Shown here: positions 26,643 through 34,286 of the stretch, one piece after another | How the letters are laid out: each line of letters begins with the position of its first letter | Position numbering within the stretch: position 1 is the first letter of the stretch | NCBI GenBank assembly: GCA_964562155.1 | Contig: CAZLRU010000005.1 | Coordinates: 1 to 64,000 of the forward strand | Source of the DNA: JAGOUY01 sp964562155 | GTDB lineage: Bacteria; Patescibacteriota; Patescibacteriia; 2-12-FULL-60-25 | DNA length: 64,000 nucleotides | Reading direction: 5' to 3' | The notes under the pieces: generated by a model | What the model saw: only the letters and a program-made list of their open reading frames with translations | The model's database searches: none | Told to the model about the DNA's origin: nothing | Made by a program: the position numbers and the translations under genes

Positions 26643-28365
26643 AGGAGCTGGTGCTACGTTGGGATTCGTAAATCTGGACGTATTCGGGAGATTGTTCCAA
26701 AAGTTGGGTATGACTGCCTTGAGCAAGAAGCTCTCCTTCCATGAGGAGAATGATTTGATCGTAGTGTTCGACGGGTGCAATTTTTTGGGTGACGGAGATA
26801 AGGGTAAGGGTTGGGTAGTTGGTCTGAATGTTTTTCAGGATGCGCGCTTCTGTGTTGTTATCAACGCGTGCGGTAAAATCATCCAATAGCAAGACGCTGG
26901 GGTTGAGCGCCAGGGCGCGCGCCAGCATGATGCGTTGTTTTTGTCCGCCGGAAAGGCTAACGCCCCGTTCCGATACGATCGTGTCCAGTTTTTCCGGGAG
27001 GGTTTTGATGAAGTCTTCCAATTCAGCTGTTTCAATGGCTTTTTTTAGATCATCGTCTTTAACGGTGTTGCTGAAGGCGATGTTTTCTCGCAGGGTCAAA
27101 TTAAAGAGGACGCTGTCTTGGAACACGAAGCCAATCTGTTGATGAAGGCTGGCGGGGTCGTAGGCGGTTAATGATTCGTTCGCATAGGTAATGGTGCCGG
27201 AGGTTGGTTGAATGAGTCCGGTCAATAGGTAGAGGAGTTGCGTTTTACCGGCGGCGGTCGGTCCGATGATGGCGGTTTTACTGCCCGCTGGTACGGTCAG
27301 CGAGACATCTTTAAGGATACTCTTTTCTCCGTAGTTCATTCCTACGCTTTTTAATTCAATCGTGCCGTTGGTGGGGGCAATGGTTGTTCCGCTTGGGGGG
27401 TTGATGGGTTTAAGCAGAATTTCATTGATGCGTTGATACGAAGCCGAGGCCTGTGCGATCACGCTACTCATGAAACCGAGTACGATGATTGGGAAGATGA
27501 GAATGGCTAAATAATTGTTGAAGGCTGTAAAACCGCCAATTGTCATGCTTCCTGTGATAACGAAGTGTCCGCCTAGAGCAAGAATCGTGATGATGGCGGC
27601 GTTGGTAGCAAAACTGATGACGGGAATGAGGCTCGCGAACAAGCGTAAAATACCCATGCTGACATTACGGGCTTCTGTGTTGGCGGCGATAAATTTGTCG
27701 TATTCGACTTGTTGTGAATTCAGCAAGCGGATGAGGGAAGAGCCTAGAATGCTTTCGTTGATGACTTTGTTGAGCCAATCAATGGCTTCCTGCGACTTTT
27801 TAAAGAGTTGACGTACTTTTCCGAAAACGACGAAAAAAGTGCCACCAACGATGGGGATGATGAGGAGGACAAGAAGCGCGAGTTTCCAGTTGGTGAGGAG
27901 GAGTAAAGTGCTTGCGCCGATAATAAGAAAAACCGAGGAGATGATGGAGGCGATGGCTTGAGCGACGAAGGTTTTGATGGCGTCGATATCTGAAGTGAGA
28001 TTGGTAAGAAGTTTGGCGGGTGTGGCTGCTTGAATAGTGGCGTAATCTTGTTCAGAAATTTTAGCGGCTAATTTTATACGTAAATCACGCGCCACGTATT
28101 CAGATGCATAGATTTGCACGACGCCTTGCACATAGGTAAAGAGAAAAATCGCCAGTGCGACGAGGATAAATTCAATAATCAGGGTACGCATCACAAGCTG
28201 TCCGTTGCCATAGGTGTCAATGCCATTTGCAATGAGTTTTGGGACGACGAGATTGAGGGCGTTACTCGCTACTGTGAGGGCGACTAAAATACCGATGAGC
28301 CCGCCATAAGGCTTGAGGAGGCTTGTGAGGCCGGGGCCGGGCGGTTTAGGAGAGGATGGTTTCAT
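26623..28365 (-). CDS. ABC exporter half-transporter B (degenerate catalytic residues)
   Basis: 580 residues from the ATG at 28365 (a TTG at 28386 is less likely). Six-span membrane domain then NBD with Walker A GPTAAGKT and a canonical signature LSGGQKQ, but Walker B is LLLDDFTARVD, with Asp in place of the catalytic Glu, and the H-loop His is replaced by Gln (SVTQ). Such a subunit contributes the non-hydrolytic site, completed by the partner's VSLGQ signature. The 20-base gene overlap supports co-translation and obligate heterodimerisation. Confidence 0.9.
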   Translation of the reverse strand: MKPSSPKPPGPGLTSLLKPYGGLIGILVALTVASNALNLVVPKLIANGIDTYGNGQLVMRTLIIEFILVALAIFLFTYVQGVVQIYASEYVARDLRIKLAAKISEQDYATIQAATPAKLLTNLTSDIDAIKTFVAQAIASIISSVFLIIGASTLLLLTNWKLALLVLLIIPIVGGTFFVVFGKVRQLFKKSQEAIDWLNKVINESILGSSLIRLLNSQQVEYDKFIAANTEARNVSMGILRLFASLIPVISFATNAAIITILALGGHFVITGSMTIGGFTAFNNYLAILIFPIIVLGFMSSVIAQASASYQRINEILLKPINPPSGTTIAPTNGTIELKSVGMNYGEKSILKDVSLTVPAGSKTAIIGPTAAGKTQLLYLLTGLIQPTSGTITYANESLTAYDPASLHQQIGFVFQDSVLFNLTLRENIAFSNTVKDDDLKKAIETAELEDFIKTLPEKLDTIVSERGVSLSGGQKQRIMLARALALNPSVLLLDDFTARVDNNTEARILKNIQTNYPTLTLISVTQKIAPVEHYDQIILLMEGELLAQGSHTQLLEQSPEYVQIYESQRSTSSYEIRPE

Positions 28366-28496
28366 AGATATAGAGGATGTTTGCAAATAGGGTGTGTATC
28401 CGGCTCGAGCGTATATTGTTAAGTATCTAACCTATTGTGTCAATCTAGCGCTGCTAGGATCTTCTCGCATATTTAGCTCTTTGGAGCTGCTCTACA

Positions 28497-28525
28497 TTGA
28501 CAGTACCCCCTAATGGGTCCATAGT
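28497..28525 (+). promoter_or_regulatory. Sigma-70-type promoter of a short transcript
   Basis: TTGACA (28497-28502), exactly 17 bases, CATAGT (28520-28525). The transcript would run to the terminator at 28698-28727, about 195 nt. Confidence 0.6.
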
Positions 28526-28593
28526 CGATATGCGGTTTATTAGCACTGTATTACTATGAATTGCGGCCGCGATTTGTGGCGTTTGCAGATAAC

Positions 28594-28689
28594 ATGGATA
28601 CTCGTATGGATACACAAGATCCTAAGACCGCTCAGCCTACCACTCCACCCGCTTCTAACAAGTCTCCAGTCACTCAGCCCACGAAATAG
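28594..28689 (+). CDS. Mini-ORF, 31-residue Pro/Thr-rich peptide (or small RNA)
   Basis: Starts at an ATG about 62 bases after the predicted transcription start and ends just before a strong terminator. The peptide is hydrophilic and Pro/Thr/Lys-rich (MDTRMDTQDPKTAQPTTPPA...), with no recognised family and no SD. The tight promoter-ORF-terminator package is real; whether the product is the peptide or a ~195-nt RNA is unresolved. The rest of the gap 28366-28782 shows nothing else. Confidence 0.4.
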   Translation: MDTRMDTQDPKTAQPTTPPASNKSPVTQPTK

Positions 28690-28697
28690 TTCCACAG

Positions 28698-28727
28698 AAC
28701 CCCAGCGATACGGCTGGGGTTTTGCTT
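28698..28727 (+). terminator. Strong terminator after the mini-ORF
   Basis: Perfect 9-bp stem AACCCCAGC/GCTGGGGTT, 6-base loop, then TTGCTTTTC. Confidence 0.8.
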
Positions 28728-28782
28728 TTCTTTGAGCCGGTTGTTTTTCTGTGAATTGAAAATCTGTACCGTTTCGCTTTTC

Positions 28783-29118
28783 ATGGAAAAAGATCGATTA
28801 GCAGTCTTTGGTAATAGAGTGTTTGTGATCGTTAGTACCTTGCTGATTTTGGATATTTGTTTGCCGCATACAGATTCCGCACATCTCGTTTCTGCGTTGA
28901 AACAAGTTTTTGCCGAGTATCATGACGTATGTGCTTATTTTTTGTTGGTGGGTATCCATTGGGCTTTTCATCACTATTATTTTGATCAGTTTAAAAAGGT
29001 TCATGGTACGTTCATTGTTTTAAATACCTTTCTGCTTTTGTCGTTCAAGTTATTCATCGGTAAAAATACAAAGCCCGCCGATGCGTACATCAAGGCGGGG
29101 ATGTTGAGAGTGTGGTGA
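28783..29118 (+). pseudogene. Shortened TMEM175 (DUF1211)-like channel gene
   Basis: 111 residues from the ATG at 28783. The start resembles TMEM175-family K+ channels (RLAVFGNRVFVIVSTLLILDI, where members have RxxxFSDGVFAI) and HWAFHHYYFD matches the family's W..HH segment. Bacterial members are about 200 residues with six spans; this one stops after about three, in a different-looking tail (GKNTKPADAYIKAG) that also encodes a hairpin. The FSD selectivity-filter motif is changed to FGN. A decayed remnant is most likely; a short functional variant is possible. Confidence 0.55.
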
Positions 29119-29232
29119 GGGCAGGTTTTAGACCATTGCCTGGGTCCCGGTGGTTTAGCCGGTGATAGGGGAGAGCACTCCAAGGAGTGAAAAGAACAAG
29201 TCATCGTTTGAAGGTGCTAGGAGGTCCCAACG

Positions 29233-29307
29233 ATGAAAAGGACGTGTGATTTGGGTGAGCCGCTGGAGCGGGTCATGAATGAGCAAGAGTGTCAGTCTCT
29301 TTCATGA
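29233..29307 (+). CDS. SD-led mini-ORF, 24 residues
   Basis: ATG at 29233 is preceded at 8 bases by AGGAGG, rare in this window. The peptide (MKRTCDLGEPLERV...) is charged and matches nothing known to me. ACCTCCT four bases after the stop could pair with the SD and switch it off, so it may be a leader peptide or a regulated small protein. Confidence 0.35.
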   Translation: MKRTCDLGEPLERVMNEQECQSLS

Positions 29308-29370
29308 GGTACCTCCTGCGGTAGAGCTGCTAACTTGCTCTACCCTTATCTGACCTAAACTGACTCGGGA

Positions 29371-29408
29371 AACCCAGCACGGAATCTTGGGATTCTGTGC
29401 GGGTTTTT
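29371..29408 (+). terminator. Strong terminator
   Basis: GCACGGAATC/GATTCTGTGC (one G-U) with loop TTGG, extended past a bulge by AACCC/GGGTT, then a T run. Confidence 0.85.
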
Positions 29409-29569
29409 CGGCTCATTACATAAAAGAAGGATCATTAACCATGGGGTGGGGCTGGATATTAAAAAACCTTTAAATAAGACAAAATTTGTTATAATAGGGA
29501 ATAGCACTTAACTATAAATCATAGAAGCGCCCCCCTTCTTTTGGGTTATTTTCAAAATCGTGCGCATCT

Positions 29570-30526
29570 TTAAGCGTGAGAATGCTTGATGCTTTGTAAC
29601 AACTTTAAAATCTGCTTTCGTTGGTGAATTGGTACTAGTATCCAGGTATCGGAAGTTTGAATGTGGTTTGTGAACAGTGGGTTGATCGTGCTGTGCAACC
29701 AATCATGATCATCTGAATAGAGGAGCGAGGTCTTAGACGCCATATCAGCGATGTTTATAAGTCGATGAGTATTGGGTGATTGTTGCCAATACGTATGGAT
29801 CTCCTGTTTGTGGCGGCTGAGCACTTTTAGAGGATCTTCGCTTACCTCGAGTTGGGAAAAGATGAAGGTCTTCTCGTCAACATATCGTTCAAATATCTTA
29901 GTATCGTTTTTGAGGGTCGTTGCAAAATCTTTTTCCATGGCTTCCGCGCATTCGCGAAAGTATCTTTGTTGCCAATTTACCGCCATGTTCAGGTGAGGGG
30001 TCAGCTCCTCAAAGGCCTGTAGATCGCGTTCGTGTGTTTCTGTTGAAGAGAAATTTAGGGTGTTTTGCACAATCGCAACAGCTAGAAGATTTGCACTCCC
30101 AGGAGAGATCTCTTTTTCATATCCGTGTTTTTTGAATGCTTCCCAGATGAGTGTGGCCGCTGCCCCAACGCGCTCAAGGTGCGCGTGCTCGCCGAGGCGT
30201 TCTTTCCAGTATTCCTCGAATCCATAGTGGTGGTCGAACAGTTCAATGATCTTGGACTCAGGCTCTTTAGGAAAAGCGAACTGTTCTTTATCAGAAATAT
30301 CTACGTAGATGAAACGGTCATTGAGTGTTGGGGTGTAGGTTGATAGATAGTCGTTGGTTTGCTCAAGGGCGAGTCGAGTGACGGAATGATTGAGTGCTCC
30401 AATGAAGACGGCTTGAGCCTCTTGGTCTTGTTTGCGTAGAAGTTCAGTGTACGCAATTGCGCTGCCAAAGGCGTCGATGTCGTTAAAGGCTTTGCCGGCG
30501 GTAACGATGTACATATGCCGGACCAT
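29570..30526 (-). CDS. DHH-family phosphoesterase (PpaC/NrnA-like)
   Basis: 318 residues from the ATG at 30526 (30514 is equally possible; a TTG at 30553 is less so). N-terminal DHH features: TAGKAFNDIDAFGSAIAY (metal-binding Asp pair), YVDISD, LFDHHYGFE (the DHH motif, about 97-105) and VGAAATLIWE. The pattern is nearer to manganese-dependent inorganic pyrophosphatases than to RecJ. The C-terminal half is divergent and substrate is not determinable. It stands alone, divergent from the 30626 gene. Confidence 0.75.
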   Translation of the reverse strand: MVRHMYIVTAGKAFNDIDAFGSAIAYTELLRKQDQEAQAVFIGALNHSVTRLALEQTNDYLSTYTPTLNDRFIYVDISDKEQFAFPKEPESKIIELFDHHYGFEEYWKERLGEHAHLERVGAAATLIWEAFKKHGYEKEISPGSANLLAVAIVQNTLNFSSTETHERDLQAFEELTPHLNMAVNWQQRYFRECAEAMEKDFATTLKNDTKIFERYVDEKTFIFSQLEVSEDPLKVLSRHKQEIHTYWQQSPNTHRLINIADMASKTSLLYSDDHDWLHSTINPLFTNHIQTSDTWILVPIHQRKQILKLLQSIKHSHA

Positions 30527-30625
30527 GGTAGGGGTATTGAGATAGGTGGTCAAAGAAGATGAGGGTGACAGGCGTGTTGGATGTGTTGCAAGACAAACAG
30601 TGAATACTGCGTTAAGGTTGAGTGT

Positions 30626-31219
30626 ATGTTTGGTCCTGTTGTATTAACTGTTTTTGGTTTACTTTCCGGCATCCTTAGCGCCCTTTGTTACGTCCCGTAT
30701 ATTCGAGGAATTCTTAAAGGTCGCGTAAAACCTGAGCGTGCTTCGTGGCTGATTTGGAGTGTGTCAACGGTTATCGGATTCTTTTCCAACGCAGCCCTTG
30801 GGGCCACGCATTCCCTTTGGCTTCCTGGGGTACAGGGTATCGGAGTTGTTATTGTTTTTCTTCTCTCTATTAAACATGGCTACGGCGGCTTCCTTAAAAG
30901 GGATGTTCTGACCTTGATTGCTTCAGCGATGGTCTTGGGTATTTGGTATTTTACGAAACAACCCATCCTCGCTGTTTATCTAACAACGTGTATTGATGCG
31001 ATGGGAGGGTATCTCACGGTGATAAAATCATACGAGAAGCCGGATACGGAAACACCGATCACGTGGGCGATATCGGCGGTGGCAGGGCTTTTTGCGCTGT
31101 TGTCTGTAGGTCGCCTGGATGCCGCATTGCTCGCCTACCCTTTGTATATTTTTCTCATTAACGGCGCGGTGGTTGTTGCTATTGTTTTGGGCACAAAGAC
31201 CAGGGGGTTGCGAGGCTAG
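30626..31219 (+). CDS. Multispanning membrane protein, paralogue of 20592-21200
   Basis: 197 residues from the ATG at 30626 (AAGG 9-12 bases upstream; an earlier start at 30581 has a Cys-rich unlikely leader). About seven hydrophobic segments; motifs shared with the 20592 gene include a VPYIRGILKGRVKPERAS-type N-terminus and FLLSIKHGYGGF mid-protein. Function unknown; small-solute transport is a guess. Closed by a terminator. Confidence 0.72.
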   Translation: MFGPVVLTVFGLLSGILSALCYVPYIRGILKGRVKPERASWLIWSVSTVIGFFSNAALGATHSLWLPGVQGIGVVIVFLLSIKHGYGGFLKRDVLTLIASAMVLGIWYFTKQPILAVYLTTCIDAMGGYLTVIKSYEKPDTETPITWAISAVAGLFALLSVGRLDAALLAYPLYIFLINGAVVVAIVLGTKTRGLRG

Positions 31220-31265
31220 CAACGCGGATTGTTTCACGTTTGAATATTTTTGATGTTTTGCTAAT

Positions 31266-31294
31266 AAAAACGCCTTTCTATGGGCGTTTTTATG
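31266..31294 (+). terminator. Terminator after the membrane protein gene
   Basis: AAAAACGCC/GGCGTTTTT with loop TTTCTATG; symmetrical A and T tracts make it bidirectional. Confidence 0.85.
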
Positions 31295-31362
31295 GGGTGG
31301 GGAATAAGGGGTGCGGTTCGAAGCTTTTCAGAGATTTTCTTAACCGATGGAGACCGGTGTTT

Positions 31363-31647
31363 TTAGTGTAACGGTTTCTCTTTTTCTCGTTTGTATAAAA
31401 ACCATGAAACAAGGCTCATGATGCTACACACGATAAAAGAACCCACGAAAGCCTTTAAGCTAAGAGATTGATCTAGCGCGCTTACAATTATGATAGAGAG
31501 AAAACAGATCCAAGGCAGGATTATTCCATATTGGTATCCTGTGCGAGATCGAACACTGGAAAAAGGTAGTTTGAACGAAAGGAAGATAAAAGCTGAAATC
31601 AATACCACGGCAGAAATTATAGGATGGCTCAAAATGATATTTTTCAT
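31363..31647 (-). CDS. Small membrane protein of unknown function
   Basis: 94 residues, ATG at 31647. Three hydrophobic segments (about 10-27, 43-60, 66-84) and a Lys-rich C-terminus (KREKEKPLH). Coding is supported by clean membrane topology and an isolated position; no family recognised. Local AT content is higher than in neighbours. Confidence 0.5.
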   Translation of the reverse strand: MKNIILSHPIISAVVLISAFIFLSFKLPFSSVRSRTGYQYGIILPWICFLSIIIVSALDQSLSLKAFVGSFIVCSIMSLVSWFLYKREKEKPLH

Positions 31648-31727
31648 ATGGTGATAACTATAGTCTATATTTTTTCTTTTATCGTGTAACCTTGTTTAAT
31701 TTTCGATCTTCCCTTTGCCCATAAATC

Positions 31728-31757
31728 AAAAAATCTGCTCAAATAAGCAGATTTTTT
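31728..31757 (-). terminator. Terminator of tRNA-Asp
   Basis: AAAAAATCTGCT/AGCAGATTTTTT around a short loop; on the minus strand the T-tract follows the stem, three bases beyond the tRNA 3' end. Confidence 0.85.
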
Positions 31758-31759
31758 GT

Positions 31760-31837
31760 TGGCGGGTCGGAAGGGATTCGAACCCTCGATCTTCTCCGTG
31801 ACAGGGAGACGTGTTAACCGGGCTACACCACCGACCC
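31760..31837 (-). tRNA. tRNA-Asp (GTC)
   Basis: Read on minus: acceptor GGGTCGG pairs with CCGACCC; anticodon stem TCTCC/GGAGA encloses CTGTCAC, anticodon GTC (Asp). T-arm GAGGGTTCGAATCCCTT is canonical and CCA is encoded at 31760-31762. It has its own promoter and terminator. Confidence 0.97.
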
Positions 31838-31864
31838 AGGTGGTCTTTTTATTGAAGCGACGCT

Positions 31865-31893
31865 ATATTAGCAAGGATTCTAGTCTTTGACAA
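31865..31893 (-). promoter_or_regulatory. Promoter of tRNA-Asp
   Basis: On minus: TTGTCA (31893-31888), 17-base spacer, TAATAT (31870-31865), about 28 bases before the mature 5' end. Confidence 0.75.
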
Positions 31894-31912
31894 GCCGCGT
31901 TGGTTGCGACCG

Positions 31913-32350
31913 ATGCGGCAGGTCTCTTCTCTTGTGTTTGCCCTTATTCGCCATGGTGCGCATCAGATATACCCAGACCACCTGACTTCGGTGGGGAAGG
32001 CTGCGGTTTTGTGTTTGGCAGAGCGACTTAAACAGGCTGGAGATTGGTCAATTATCAAGGCTTCCCCTCGTTTACGTACTCATGAGACGGCGGGCGTTAT
32101 TGGAGGCGCGTTAGGCGTATCAGTTCAGGTGGATGACTCGTTACTTGAGACGGTCGATCATGATCTCTGGATGCCCCCGCATGATATTCCTGCCGGGACC
32201 ATTCTTGTCACACACGTTCCCGCTATTCGTGAGATTGGGATGGCGTGGGCCCAGCTCTTTGGTTTGTTTGAGCTCCCTCGTGTCGATGTTGCCGAGGGTT
32301 TGCTTATTGATTCCGCGGCTCGTACCATCAAGAGCATTTCTTCTCTATGA
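31913..32350 (+). CDS. SixA-like histidine phosphatase
   Basis: 145 residues from the ATG at 31913 (TTG at 31904 also possible). Phosphatase catalytic motif LIRHGAH (His at 14), ASPRLRTHETA (second Arg) and the distal His in LVTHVP (about 100). The short length and the ILVTHVPAIREIG segment resemble SixA phosphohistidine phosphatase (LVISHLP) more than phosphoglycerate mutase. Its stop overlaps the next gene by four bases (ATGA); that gene carries a phosphohistidine swivel domain, which suggests a substrate. Confidence 0.8.
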   Translation: MRQVSSLVFALIRHGAHQIYPDHLTSVGKAAVLCLAERLKQAGDWSIIKASPRLRTHETAGVIGGALGVSVQVDDSLLETVDHDLWMPPHDIPAGTILVTHVPAIREIGMAWAQLFGLFELPRVDVAEGLLIDSAARTIKSISSL

Positions 32351-33456
32351 CTAAGCCCATCATGAATCAATTTCAGCCTTCGATCACTGAGTGGTTTGAG
32401 GCGATTGGGGATGCGAAGGATGCCGAAGCACTTCGTTTAGAGGATAACCAGAATCGTGAACGATTAGAGGTGCTCTATCAAACGATTGGCGCACCGTATG
32501 AGCGGCCCGTTCCCTTGCCGGCTCGTGAACTGAAAGAATTGAGTCCGGCGTTTCGGGCTATTCTTGATGAGCGCGGTGATGAGTTTTGCGCGATCCGTTT
32601 AGTTCCTAAGCGAGCCGATCTCCCCAAGCTTCGCGATCGTGGACGAACGATTCGCCGTTGCTATGAAGATTGGTTTCTCGCGCAGGATATTGTATGGGAT
32701 GAGTATACGGCCTATATTTGTCCTCATTCCGAGACGTTGGAGTGGTCGGCGACGTTTGTTGTGAATAATGAGGCTATCTTTGGAGAGATTGTAGAGGGTA
32801 TGCATGCGCAGCTTACACAGGGGGAGACCGAGCATCCTGTCTATCGGTTCCGTTTTGATTTTCAAAACTGGTCGTGGAGTGAGCGGAATGAGGAAGCCGT
32901 GCGCCAGGCTGAGCGTATGGTCGCGACTCTTTTTGTTGCTGACGAGGGCAAGCGAGGTGTTTTAACAGAGCGTTTGCAGGCGACGTTTTCTCATGGCTAT
33001 CTCCAGGGGTATTTTGAAACGACGGTGTGGCCCGGTAATAAGCTGCACTTCATTGATTATAATAGATTATTGTCGGCGCGTATCCCGACGCCTTCACCGT
33101 TTGCTTCTACGGATTCCCTCCCAAATGCTGTTTTACGCGGCACGCCTACTTCCCTGGGCGTTGTTCGTGGTCCTGTGGTGATTGTTTCCGAAGATATGTT
33201 GTCGACGATCGCCTTCAGCTCAGGATCGATTTTGGTGTGTGATAATACCGATGTTCGCTATTTGCCACTCATGAAGCAAGCCGCGGGGTTTGTGACCAAT
33301 CGCGGGAGTTTATTGAGTCATGCGAGTATCGTTGCTCGCGAACTGAAGAAACCGTGCGTGGTTGCAACCAAGAATGCGACAGAGGTATTGAAGAACGGAG
33401 ATATCGTCGAAGTTGATGGCAGGAGGGGGATTATATCTTTGCAACACTCTGAATAA
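32347..33456 (+). CDS. Protein with C-terminal PEP-utilising (phosphohistidine swivel) domain
   Basis: 369 residues. The last 105 or so form the mobile domain of PEP-utilising enzymes: SLGVVRGPVVIV, ILVCDNTDVRYLPLM, and the phospho-His motif SLLSHASIVARE (His about 325), then KNGDIVEVDGRRG. There is no ATP-grasp or PEP-binding domain, so it is not PPS, PPDK or PTS enzyme I. The N-terminal 260 residues are unassigned. Coupled to the SixA-like gene (ATGA) and overlapping the convergent ZIP gene by 26 bases. A second such protein lies at 45738. Confidence 0.75.
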   Translation: MTKPIMNQFQPSITEWFEAIGDAKDAEALRLEDNQNRERLEVLYQTIGAPYERPVPLPARELKELSPAFRAILDERGDEFCAIRLVPKRADLPKLRDRGRTIRRCYEDWFLAQDIVWDEYTAYICPHSETLEWSATFVVNNEAIFGEIVEGMHAQLTQGETEHPVYRFRFDFQNWSWSERNEEAVRQAERMVATLFVADEGKRGVLTERLQATFSHGYLQGYFETTVWPGNKLHFIDYNRLLSARIPTPSPFASTDSLPNAVLRGTPTSLGVVRGPVVIVSEDMLSTIAFSSGSILVCDNTDVRYLPLMKQAAGFVTNRGSLLSHASIVARELKKPCVVATKNATEVLKNGDIVEVDGRRGIISLQHSE

Positions 33457-34207
33457 ATACCACGAGGGCAATGCCTAATAGCGTTAGGACGACGCCTGAC
33501 AGCTTTGACATGCGTCCGCTGTGCGCTTGTGGGAGGAGTTCGGAGAGGGCGAGGAAAATGAAGAAGCCCGAGAAAACGGCCAAAAGGAGGGAGATGATGC
33601 CTGCTTGAAGGCCAAGAACCCCTCCTACCATAGCTCCTGCAAATGGCGCTAAGGCGTCGAGGATCAGGAGTGGGAGGATGGATCGATGCATGTGGCCAAG
33701 GCCGTGTTTCAGAATGGTTACGGTGCTCATGCCGTCGGAGAAATCATGTGTGATGACGGCGAGTGTCACGAGGATGCCTAATTGCTGGTCAGCGGCAAAG
33801 CCGGCGCCGATCGCGACTCCATCGAGCATGCTATGCAGAATCATGCTGCCAGCTCGTAGATATGTTTTTGTGTGACCGTGTTTTTCGTTGTCGCAATGTT
33901 CATCCGGGCGCTCATCTGGATGATGGTGGTGTGCGTGAAAAGATAGGGCTTTATCCAAGATGTGAAAAAAGACGATGGCCAGCAACGTGGCTCCTAGAAC
34001 CCATTTTGTGGAGATCGAACCCGTCTCACTGATACTGGCTTGTTCGATTGCTTCCGGAAGAAGGTCAAGAAAAGCTACGCCCAGCAGGATGCCGCCGGAT
34101 AGCGAGAGCCAGGGGTGAAGATCCTTCTTCCATTTATAGACGACGAGTCCTCCGATGAGTGTTGAGATGATCGGAAGAGCGGATAGTAACAGGGGGAGAG
34201 AAGGCAT
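33431..34207 (-). CDS. ZIP family metal transporter
   Basis: 258 residues, about eight spans. Signature helices carry HSMLDGVAIGAGF and ITHDFSDGMSTV, the H/D metal-binding pairs of ZIP transporters; a His-rich loop (HAHHHHPDERPDEHC) lies between spans 3 and 4. It imports Zn2+, Fe2+ or Mn2+; specificity unclear. A 9-bp palindrome overlaps its -10 box, suggesting a metal-responsive repressor. Confidence 0.9.
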   Translation of the reverse strand: MPSLPLLLSALPIISTLIGGLVVYKWKKDLHPWLSLSGGILLGVAFLDLLPEAIEQASISETGSISTKWVLGATLLAIVFFHILDKALSFHAHHHHPDERPDEHCDNEKHGHTKTYLRAGSMILHSMLDGVAIGAGFAADQQLGILVTLAVITHDFSDGMSTVTILKHGLGHMHRSILPLLILDALAPFAGAMVGGVLGLQAGIISLLLAVFSGFFIFLALSELLPQAHSGRMSKLSGVVLTLLGIALVVFIQSVAKI

Positions 34208-34211
34208 AGGG

Positions 34212-34238
34212 AGTATAAATGCAACTTATTTGCATTTA
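34212..34238 (-). promoter_or_regulatory. Promoter and palindromic operator of the ZIP gene
   Basis: On minus a -10 TATACT (34217-34212) ends four bases before the ATG. A perfect 9-bp inverted repeat TAAATGCAA - 5 - TTGCATTTA (34216-34224, 34230-34238) overlaps it, the position and shape expected of a Fur/Zur-type operator. No good -35 is seen. Confidence 0.55.
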
Positions 34239-34286
34239 CTCTAGAAGAGATGACGGGAGGCGTCAAGGTTTGTTAATCTTCTTTAC

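Larger units (their letters stand above)
29119..29569. other. Gene-poor region with structured short transcript
   Basis: No large gene is supported. The stretch holds a mini-ORF with a strong SD (29233-29307), a sequence ACCTCCT (29311) complementary to that SD (AGGAGGT at 29218), an 8-bp hairpin GGTAGAGC/GCTCTACC (29320-29344), a strong terminator (29371-29408), and a TATAAT at 29490-29495 on plus with no good -35. The layout suggests a small RNA or leader-type transcript. Confidence 0.45.
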
